This document shows positions 56,410 through 64,000 of a stretch of DNA of 64,000 nt, one piece after another. Below the pieces are notes generated by a model. That model had not been told where the DNA came from, did no database searches, and saw only the letters and a list, made by a program, of their open reading frames with translations. Within the stretch, counting starts at the first letter, position 1; each line of letters begins with the position of its first letter. The DNA comes from Schistocerca nitens (lineage: Eukaryota > Arthropoda > Insecta > Orthoptera > Acrididae). Position numbers and translations under genes: made by a program. The DNA lies in assembly GCF_023898315.1 (NCBI RefSeq), contig NC_064622.1, positions 274,031,503 to 274,095,502 on the forward strand, in the 5' to 3' direction.

Positions 56410-57437
56410 AAACAATTTAAAACCTGGTTCCTAAATCTCTGTCTTATCATTATATAATATATCTGAAACCTGTCAGTTCAAATGGTTCAAATGGCTCTGA
56501 GCACTATGGGACTCAACTTCTGAGGTCATTAGTCCCCTAGAACTTAGAACTAGTTAAACCTAACTAACCTAAGGACATCACACACATCCATGCCCGAGGC
56601 AGGATTCGAACCTGCGACCGTAGCGGTCTCGCGGTTCCAGACTGCAGCGCCTAGAACCGCACGAAACCTGTCAGTGTCTCCAGGCTTCTTCCATGTATAC
56701 AACCTTCTTTTATGATTCTTGAACCAAGTATTACCTATGATTAAGTTGTGCTCTGTGCAAAATTCTACCAGGCGGCTTCCTCTTTCATTTCTTACCCCCA
56801 CTCCATATTCACCTACTACGTTTCCTTCTCTCCCTTTTCCTACTGCCGAATTCCACTCAACCTTGACTATTAAATTTTCGTCTCCCTTAACTATCTGAAA
56901 AATTTCTTTTATTTCATCATACATTTCTTCAATTTCTTCATCTGCAAAGGTAGTTGGCATATAAACTTGTACTACTGTAGTAGGCGTGGGCTTCGTGTCT
57001 ATCTTGGCCACAATAATGCGTTCACTATGCTGTTTGTAGTAGCTTACCCTCACTCCTATTTTTTATTCATTATTAAACCTACTCCCGCATTACCCCTACT
57101 TGATTTTGTATTTATAACTTTGTATTCGCCTGACCAAAAGTCTTGTTCCTCCTGCCACCGAACTTTTCTAATTCCCACTATATCTAACTTTAACCTATCA
57201 ATTTCCCTTTTTAAATTTTCTAACCTACCTGCCCGATTAAGGGATCTGACATTCCACGCTCCGATCCGTAGAACTCCAGTTTTCTTTCTCCTGATAACGA
57301 CATCCTCTTGAGTAGTCCCCGCCCGGAGATCCGAATGGGGGACTATTTTACCTCCGGAATATTTTACCCGAGGATGCCATCATTTAATCATACGCAAGCC
57401 TCCCCACCAACGGCAAGGTCCATGGTTCATGATCACT
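56410..57437 (-). mobile_element. LINE endonuclease fragment (family R-like), split by SINE-A
   Basis: The - strand encodes YYKQHSERIIVAKIDTKPTP, VQVYMPTTFADEEIEEMYDE and WNSAVGKGREGNVVGEYGVG (the G-D-x-N-A-x-V-G motif with Asp changed), then LIIGNTWFKNHKRRLYTWKKP. This is an AP-type endonuclease of the kind found upstream of family-R RTs, 3'-truncated. A second, more decayed copy is at 60165-60545. Confidence 0.8.
56477..56662 (-). mobile_element. SINE-A copy 12, head truncated
   Basis: Target duplication gaaacctgtcag at 56465-56476 and 56663-56674. The outermost tRNA-like bases are missing, typical of incomplete reverse transcription. Confidence 0.92.
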
Positions 57438-57585
57438 CAATTAAGGAATTCACTATTTCTTGATGCTCTGGAATGCATCAGGTCAAACTGTTATTTTACT
57501 AATAAAGTTGTTTCATAAAGTTACGACGGACGTTCAGTAAGTAATGCAACACTTTTTTTTTCTTTCTTTCTGAAAGCAGTCAGTT

Positions 57586-58200
57586 TTATTTAAGATTGGA
57601 ATACACCATATTATTCCCCACTCTTTTGGCTACAAAACAATATTTTTCACCATAATCTTCGTTCAATGAGACGGCATTACGCCACTTTACTGGGAGGGCC
57701 TGTATGCCCATATGCTTCCATTCTATTGGTTGACATTGGAGCCGACTTTTTAATGCGTCAATAACCTCCTCATCATCCATGTACTGCTTCTCGGAGAGTG
57801 CGTCCTTCATTGGGCCAAACGGATGAAATTCGGAAAGTGTGAGATCCAGCCACACCAACTGGTGGATAAGTGTGTTAGCACTACCAACAGAGACGTTCAG
57901 TTCAGTAGCGAGATGCTTGATTGTGATCCGTCTATCACCTCGACTGAGAGTGTCCACACGTTCCAACATTGCAAGAGTCACAGCTGCGTGTGGCGGGATA
58001 GCACGCGAGAGATCTGATGGGTTTGCGCGACCTCGTTGCGATTATGACAGACGCCTCGCCCAACGACTCACTCACCATCCTTTTGTTCACTGCCAGGTCG
58101 CCGCAGACACTCTGAAAGCGCCTGTGAATGTTTGCGATGCACTGGTTTTCCGTCAAAAGAATCTAAATGACACCTCTGCTTGGGACGCACCTCCGTTACA
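57586..58200 (-). pseudogene. Mariner transposase with catalytic core deleted
   Basis: A frame from 57981 down reads VDTLSRGDRRITIKHLATELNVSVGSANTLIHQL (helix-turn-helix) and then jumps to LTLSEFHPFGPMKDAL, the segment that holds the last catalytic Asp (Asp changed to Glu here). The first two Asp motifs are gone. Upstream pieces (58156 down to 57985) carry the more N-terminal domain in another frame. Confidence 0.8.
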
Positions 58201-58290
58201 GATGCCATTTTGAAGGCTATGTATAGTACCGCCATCTATCGGAACATTAAGAAACTATAGGAGTTGAAGCCAGAATACTCCACGATGTCC

Positions 58291-58400
58291 CACAACAAAC
58301 TCCGCAATTTTTTCCGCTGAAATTAGCAGAGAAAAAATGTGTTGCCACAACAAACTCCGCAATTTTTTCCGCCGAAATTAGCAGAGAAAAAATGTGTTGC
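58291..58400. repeat. 55-bp tandem duplication in mariner
   Basis: Units 58291-58345 and 58346-58400, starting cacaacaaactccgcaattt, differ at one base (ccgctga, ccgccga). Confidence 0.95.
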
Positions 58401-58421
58401 TCACTTATTAAACGCCCCTCG

Positions 58422-58567
58422 TATTTTCGCCCGGTTCATTGCAGTACCTTCTCATTAGTTTCTCGATACATTCATAGGAACTTTAGCATCCTGTTTCGAC
58501 ACTACATTCCGTACAGATGCTTCCAGAAAGGACTATTTGGTACTAATATTTATATTCCATGTTAACA

Positions 58568-58607
<40 letters not shown>

Positions 58608-58920
58608 AAATGCTTTCCTCACTGTTACCAGCCCGCATTTATATCTATGTTACGTCAGACATCGTCAGTTATTATTGTGTCCAAATATTCTCTCTGCATT
58701 GCCTCTTAATTCGTATGCATTCCAAGCCACTGTCCATTCTCTTCACCTGATCTTTCAAGTCCTTTGCTGTGTCTGCCATAACTACAATGTAATCGACGAA
58801 CCTTATTCTCCTCCATCTTTTGATATGCAGCTCCTTGTATTGGCCGTGTTTGCAGTTAAAAATTTTTTGGCTGTGAGGTCTCGCCAGTCATGCAAAACAC
58901 CGTTTTTTCTCAGTACCCAA
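58422..58920. other. No gene; CT microsatellite at 58571-58605
   Basis: A 35-bp pure CT run makes long open frames in two registers (Leu-Ser repeats) that I do not regard as genes. Nothing else recognised. Confidence 0.6.
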
Positions 58921-58956
58921 ACATCTTTCGGCACCACTGTGCCATCATCAGTGGGT
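58915..58956 (-). ncRNA. Hammerhead-ribozyme-like fold at foldback end (tentative)
   Basis: On the - strand: ACCCA, CTGATGA, TGGCAC-agtg-GTGCC, GAAA, GATGTT, TGGGT. ACCCA and TGGGT form stem I, GGCAC and GTGCC stem II, and CTGATGA with GAAA is the canonical core (one extra T before stem II). In the right arm (59941-59967) the core and stem II are kept but the stem I partner is gone. Confidence 0.45.
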
Positions 58957-59968
58957 TTTCATTTTATTTATTTATTCTGCAATGTGAACATTTTGTTAAA
59001 TGATTATATAATTATGTGCATTTTTACTTCAAACAACAGATCATTTCTTTTTGTAAATACCTTTACATGTGGTGTGCATGAGCTTTCTGGATCACTTTTG
59101 TGTTAATTACTACAGGTAGCTTGTCATCTGCAACCAAACCATGTTGATGAGAAAGTTTTTTGCTGGGAGTTAACCTATCATCTAGAATGTAATTTAGTTT
59201 TTCGCTATGTTTTGGCGTCTATTTTCGTACTTACTTACGGTTTCGTGTGGCAAGCGCTTCCATTTTCCACATCATGCTGAGATGTTGTGATGCATACTTA
59301 ACTATAACGAGTATTTTCCACAAATAACGTAGTAAAATACACCAGAACACAGTGTGCAGTGAAAAGTATTTTACTACGTTATTTGTGGAAAATACTCGTT
59401 ATAGTTAAGTATGCATCACAACATCTCAGCATGATGTGGAAAATGGAAGCGCTTGCCACACGAAAACGTAAGTAAATACGAAAATAGGCGCGAAAACATC
59501 GCGAAAAACTAAATTACATTCTAGAAGATAGGTTAACTCCCAGCAAAAAACTTTCTCGTCAACATGGCTCTGAGCACTATGGGACTCAACTGCTGAGGTC
59601 ATTAGTCCCCTAGAACTTAGAACTAGTTAAACCTAACTAACCTAAGGACATCACACACATCCATGCCCGAGGCAGGATTCGAACCTGCGACCGTAGCGGT
59701 CTCGCGGTTCCAGACTGCAGCGCCAGAACCGCGCGGCCACTTCGGCCGGCTCTCGTCAACATGGTTTGGTTGCAGATGACAAGCTACCTGTAGCAATTAA
59801 CACAAAAGTGATGCAAAAGCTCATGCACACCACATACAAAAAGAAATGATCTGTTGTTTGAAGTAAAAATGCATATAATTTTATAATCATTAAACAAAAT
59901 GTTCACATTGCGAAATAAATTTAAAAAAAATTAAAACCCACTGATGATGGCACAGTGGTGCCGAAACA
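58921..59968. repeat. Long foldback element: ~420-bp inverted repeat with 24-nt loop
   Basis: The left arm 58921-59340 matches the inverse of 59365-59968 (without the inserted SINE at 59568-59750 and one copy of its duplication). The loop is 59341-59364. The inner ~200 bp are almost identical (gtattttactacgttatttg and its inverse at the loop); the outer parts differ by small indels. The outer end of each arm carries a ctgatga...gaaa motif. Confidence 0.9.
59568..59750 (-). mobile_element. SINE-A copy 13, in the foldback right arm
   Basis: Target duplication tctcgtcaacatgg at 59554-59567 and 59751-59764. Confidence 0.93.
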
Positions 59969-60164
59969 TATTTCTCTCCTTTCAGTTAGTCGTTGCGTAG
60001 CGTTCGCTTTGAAATATTAAATGATTAGCTACCTGTGGTTGTTCAACGTATCCAGATTCCATCTCCTTAATTTATTACATTTCTGCAGTTCTCCTTAGCT
60101 TTTATCAGAATTTTACGTGTAACTAATTGTGGTCGGAGACCGCACCAGCCCCTGGGAATGTTTT

Positions 60165-60545
60165 GCGTTTTAAATTCTGGCTTCTAAATCTCTGCCTTGC
60201 CTTTGAATAATCTCTCTGAAATTTTCTGGTGTCTTTAGTATCTCCATGTATACAACCTCGCCTTCTTTTATGGTTCATAAACTAAGTATTAGAAATGACT
60301 GAATCATGCTCTCTGCAACATTTTACCAGCCAGCTTCTCCCTTTATTTTTTTCTTCGGATCCGTGTTCCCCTTCGATGTTTCCTTCTCCTCCTGCTATCG
60401 AATTCCAGCATTCCTTTACACTTAAATTTTCACCTCCCTGAACTGACTGAATATTTTATATCGTCACACACTTCGATCTCTTCTTCATCTCCGACGCTAG
60501 TAGGCGTGTATTCCTTTACCATTGCACGAAGACAAAATCTAACGT
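60165..60545 (-). mobile_element. LINE endonuclease fragment, second copy, very decayed
   Basis: Aligns to 56410-57000 without its SINE (shared tccatgtatacaacct, aactaagtatta, gtaggcgtg...ttaccattgc region). Frames are destroyed. Confidence 0.7.
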
Positions 60546-61650
60546 CTGATATTGGCTTCACACTTAGCTTTCGTTACCAACAAAGCTTCTGTTTCTTGAT
60601 GCATGACTTGAGGATAAACGCTTTTAATATATAGCTAAGTTTTAATTGAAATTCCTGATGAAACATAGTAATACTACGAGAAACCACACATTAGCTTATG
60701 TTTCACATTTGATATACACATGCTAGATTTCAGGTTTCAGCACCATTTTATAATACCACACTATTTAAAAAATGTTTCTGAAGCATTTTTGTGTGTTACC
60801 AAAGAAAGAATCTATAACCACGCAGGTAAAATAAACCAGAACTCTGCTTTTCCCGTAAACAGAAAACAGGATCACTACTCATTACTTGGAATTGAGTAAC
60901 GCTTAAAACACGGACAAGATGTGATAAATCTCATTGACGGTTCTGAATTACAAAATTGATGGACTACCCACTCCATCCACCAGCTTTGATACCCTTTGTC
61001 TTCCAGGAGTGAAATCCACGATGTGTAAGACCTTTGAACAAACTTCAATTAACCAGAGAGAGAGTATGTCGAAAAATAAATACGTTTTTGGGCTGAAAAA
61101 TAAGGTCTTTCAATGAAATCTTCTGCAAACTCATGTATCATACATGAGACATGAAACTGAAATGCACCGGGATTCGAATCCAGAAATAATGAAAAGGACT
61201 GTGTGGCCATGTCATACGTTGAACTGGTCCGTGAGGCGCGCTTAGATGGCTTAATTAGAAGAGCATTCCGTACAAGTGACAAGCGTCCAAGATCAAAGCA
61301 CACTGCAGTTTTGACATTCCTGTAGTTAGTCTAATAAAATAGTTCTGATTTTGTATTCCATCTAATCTTTACCATACACTGATCAATATCCTGATAGTAG
61401 AGAATATGAGAGCAATGAGATGTTATCTCCTCCGTTGCGGCACTGATTTCTTTTTTAATTAATTGTATCCAAGCTGGCTACGTTTATGAACTGTGGCTTT
61501 GTGGAGTAATTATTTGCATTTTTCTGCTGTCAGTCACGTTATTTTACGTTTAACACATTGCAACGCGTTTCGTGCATGTTCCACCCATGATCAGGCGTTT
61601 GGCATACAAATGTTACTTAAAGAAAAAACGTCTAAATCTAAATTAGCCTT
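60546..61650. other. No recognised gene or repeat
   Basis: 1.1 kb AT-rich spacer with only short open frames. Confidence 0.45.
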
Positions 61651-61671
61651 GAACTACACTACTGGGAACTA

Positions 61672-62931
61672 CACTACTGGCCATTAAAATTGGTACACCA
61701 CGAAGATGACGTGCTACAGACGCGAAATTTAACCGACAGGAAGAAGATGCTGAGATATGCAAACGATTAGTTTTTCAGAGAATTCACACACGGTTGGCGC
61801 CGGTGGCTACACCTACAACGTGACATGAGGAAAGTTTCCAACCGATTTCTCACACACAAACAGCAGTTGACCGGCGTTGCCTGGTGCCTGGCGAAACGTT
61901 GTTGTGATGCCTCGTGTAAGGAGGAGAAACGCGTAACATCACTTTTCCGACTTTGATAAAGGTCGGATTGTAGCCTATCGCGATTGCGGTTTATCGTATC
62001 GCGACATTGCTGCTCGCGTTGGCCGAGATCCAATGACTGTTAGCAGAATATGGAATCGGTGGGTTCAGGAGGGTAATACGGAACGCCGTGCTGGATCCCA
62101 ACGGCCTCGTATCACTAGCAGTCGAGATCACAGGCATCTTATTCGCATGGCTGTAACGGATCGTGCAGCCACGTCTCGATCCCTGAGTCAACAGATGGGG
62201 ACGTTTGCAAGACGACAACCATCTGCACGAACAGTTCGACGACGTTTACAGCAGCATGGACTATCAGCTCGGAGACCATGGCTGTGGTTACCCTTGACGC
62301 TGCATCACAGACAAGAGCGCCTGCGATGGTGTACTCAACGACGAATCTGGCTGGACGAATGGCAAAACGTCATTATTTCGGATGAATCCTGGTTCTGTTT
62401 ACAGCATCATGATAGTCGCATCGGTGTTTGGCGAAATCGCGGTGAATGCACATTGGAAGCGCGTATTCGTCATCGCCATACTGGCGCAATACCCGGCGTG
62501 ATGGTATGGGGTGCCATTGGTTACCCCGTCTCGGTCACCTCTTGTTCCCATTGACGGCACTTTGAACAGTGGACGTTACATTTCAGATGTGTTACGACCC
62601 GTGGCTCTACCCTTCATTCGATCCCTGCGAAACCCTACATTTCAGCAGGATAATGCACGACCGCATGTTGCAGGTCCTGTACGGGCCTTTCTGGATATAG
62701 AAAGTGTTCGATTGCTGCCCTGGCCAGCACATTCTCCAGATCTCTCACCAAATGAAAACGTCTGGTCAATGGTTGCCGAGCAACTGGCTCGTCACAATAC
62801 GCCAGTCACTACTCTTGATGAACTGTGGTATCGTGTTGAAGCTGCATGGACAGTTGTACCTGTACATGCCATCCAAGCTCTGTTTGACCCATTGCGTGAA
62901 AATGTAATCACATGTCAGTTCTAGTATAATA
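61672..62931 (+). mobile_element. Tc1-like transposon, family A, copy 3, interrupted at its 3' end
   Basis: The left end cactactggccattaaaatt follows TA (61670-61671). The right end is not reached because a mariner-like element is inserted at TA 62932-62933. The 15 bp before the element (61651-61665) are a second copy of gaactacactactgg, i.e. of the flank plus element tip. Confidence 0.9.
61907..62924 (+). pseudogene. Tc1-family transposase, frameshifted, C-terminal deletion
   Basis: ATG at 61907. The frame 62033-62554 carries the second helix-turn-helix (TVSRIWNRWVQEGNTERR ... ARTVRRRLQQHGLSARRPW) and IISDESWFC (first Asp). One frameshift near 62522 leads to 62511-62924 with FQQDNARPHVAGPVRAFL and SPDLSPNENVW (Glu kept, preceding Ile changed to Asn). 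Compared with copy 2, about 90 nt near 62890 are deleted, which removes the normal C terminus. Confidence 0.82.
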
Positions 62932-63095
62932 TACAGGGTGTTTCAAAAATAACCAGTATATTTGAAACGGCAATACAAACTAAACGGGCAGCGATAGAAA
63001 TACACCGTTTGTTGCAATATGCTTGGGACAACAGTACATTTTCAGGCAGACAAACTTTCGAAATTACAGTAGTTACAATTGTCAACAACAGATGG

Positions 63096-63289
63096 TTCAA
63101 AAATGGCTCTGAGCACTATGGGACTCAACATCTTAGGTCATAAGTCCCCTAGAACTTAGAACTACTTAAACCTAACTAACCTAAGGACATCACACACACC
63201 CATGCCCGAGGCAGGATTCGAACCTGCGACCGTAGCAGTCCCGCGGTTCCGGACTGCAGCGCCAGAACCGCTAGACCACCGCGGCCGGC
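63096..63289 (-). mobile_element. SINE-A copy 14
   Basis: Target duplication tcaacaacagatgg at 63082-63095 and 63290-63303. Confidence 0.93.
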
Positions 63290-63322
63290 TCAACAACAGA
63301 TGGCGCTGCGGTCTGGGAAACT

Positions 63323-63981
63323 CTATAGTACGATATTTTCCACATATCCACCATGCGTAGCAATAATATGGCGTAGTCTCTGAATGAAATTACCCGAAAC
63401 CTTTGACAACGTGTCTGGCTGAATGGCTTCACATGCAGATGAGATGTACTGCTTCAGCTGTTCAATTGTTTCTGGATTCTGGCGGTAACCTGGTCTTTCA
63501 AGTGTACCCACAGAAAGAAGTCACAGGGGTTCATGTCTGGCGAATAGGGAGGCCAATCCACGCCGCCTCCTGCATGTTTCAGATAGCCCAAAGCAATCAC
63601 ACGATCATCGAAATATTCATTCAGGAAATTAAAGACGTCGGCCGTGCGATGTGGCCGGGCACCATCTTGCATAAACCACGAGGTGTTCGCAGTGTCGTCT
63701 AAGGCAGTTTGTACCGCCACAAATTCACGAAGAATGTCCAGATAGCGTGATGCAGTAATCGTTCCGGATCTGAAAAATGGGCCAATGATTCCTTTGGAAG
63801 AAATGGCGGCCCAGACCAGTACTTTTTGAGGATGCAGGGACGATGGGACTGCAACATGGGGCTTTTCGGTTCCCCATATGCGCCAGTTCTGTTTACTGAC
63901 GAAGCCGTCCAGGTAAAAATAAGCTTCGTCAGTAAACCAAATGCTGCCCACATGCATATCGCCGTCATCAATCCTGTGCAC
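63323..63981 (-). pseudogene. Mariner-like transposase, C-terminal two thirds, one frameshift
   Basis: From 63981 down: SIWFTDEAYFYLDGFVSKQN (first Asp), VLVWAAISSKGIIGPFF, WFMQDGARPHRTADVF (second Asp) and YSPDMNPCDFFLW (third Asp, about 47 residues after the second). The reading shifts near 63500 to the C-terminal VSGNFIQRLRHIIATHGG. The family is related to the elements at 13694 and 33016 but has a longer spacing owing to the KHAGGGVDW segment. The upstream part is outside the window. Confidence 0.82.
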
Positions 63982-64000
63982 TATATCGTTAGCGAATGTC

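Larger units (their letters stand above)
57534..58421 (-). mobile_element. Mariner transposon, internally deleted
   Basis: Terminal repeats cgacggacgttcagtaagta and the inverse of ttattaaacgcccctcg, TA at 57532-57533 and 58422-58423. At 888 bp the catalytic centre is missing. A 55-bp tandem duplication lies at 58291-58400. Confidence 0.85.
62934..64000 (-). mobile_element. Mariner-like transposon, long D-D spacing, cut by window end
   Basis: Starts cagggtgtttcaaaaataac after TA at 62932-62933. The transposase lies on the - strand and the element contains a SINE-A. Inserted in Tc1 family A copy 3, so younger than it. Confidence 0.85.

Noticed and set aside
58537-59106. 189-codon open frame as a secreted protein with a Leu-Ser repeat
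   Set aside because: The repeat is a CT microsatellite and the rest runs into the foldback arm; two registers are open for the same trivial reason.
4879-63289. tRNA-like segments with A and B boxes as real tRNA genes
   Set aside because: They occur fourteen times joined to the same SINE body and are bordered by target duplications, and they do not fold as complete tRNAs. They are SINE heads.
43837-64000. Search for the esterase exon with the GESAG nucleophile
   Set aside because: Not found in any frame of the remaining sequence; the intron probably continues beyond the window.
1-64000. CRISPR array, prophage or bacterial operon
   Set aside because: No regularly spaced repeats with unique spacers, no bacterial gene order; the only dense repeats are transposons and microsatellites.

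Overview
This is animal nuclear DNA, almost certainly from an insect with a large, repeat-rich genome. An orthopteran of the grasshopper/locust type (Schistocerca-like) is my best guess. The signs are a spliced carboxylesterase gene with very long introns, two tRNA-derived SINE families, many Tc1/mariner elements of several families, several non-LTR retrotransposon families, Penelope-like elements and a Helitron. I see no bacterial-style operons, genuine tRNA or rRNA genes, or CRISPR arrays. The species call rests on my memory of the SINE and transposon style, not on a search.

Host gene. Three consecutive coding exons of one type-B carboxylesterase lie on the + strand: 21621-21763, 27481-27627 and 43689-43836. 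Each has consensus splice sites, and the phases match across both complete introns (5.7 kb and 16.1 kb, phase 0). They encode the N-terminal part of the enzyme up to the HGGGF oxyanion-hole loop. The signal-peptide exon and the exons for the catalytic Ser, Glu and His were not found, so the gene is incomplete here.

Layout. 1-1168: Tc1-like element, family A. 2602-3740: Tc1-like, family B. 4879-6664: SINEs. 7030-11560: decayed jockey-type LINE split by a 1.4 kb Tc1-like element (8576-9985) whose transposase frame is still open. 13694-15254: DD41/42D mariner-like element with long terminal inverted repeats. 15565-20500: three LINE remnants plus a SINE cluster. 21621-43836: the esterase exons and their introns. 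These introns hold a Tc1-B copy, a degenerate Tc1, nested SINEs, a Helitron coding region (about 29.4-34.67 kb) itself interrupted by a SINE, a Tc1-B and a DD41D element, a Tc1-A copy, unclassified repeats, two further LINE fragments and a DD34D mariner. 44218-51000: a TIR element, a LINE, Tc1-B and another Tc1 remnant. 50700-55085: a Penelope-like element and a LINE bracketed by inverted copies of a ~0.4-0.5 kb repeat. 55100-64000: Tc1, LINE and mariner remnants, a ~400 bp foldback, a third Tc1-A copy and a mariner-like element cut by the window edge.

Most notable observations. (1) A ~230 bp array just upstream of the Helitron coding region is phased at exactly 10 bp as alternating nGAAn/nTTCn pentamers, with eight perfect pentamers in a row (29086-29125); this is the form of a strong heat-shock element. 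(2) There are two very long, nearly perfect hairpins (38291-38608 and 58921-59968). One arm of the second carries a hammerhead-like fold, as does the 3' part of the Penelope-like element. (3) Two Tc1-B copies 16 kb apart share 21 nt of identical flank on one side only, derived from the Helitron gene. (4) One SINE body occurs with two different tRNA-like heads. Most of the window is transposon inside transposon, and target-site duplications allow the order of insertions to be read.
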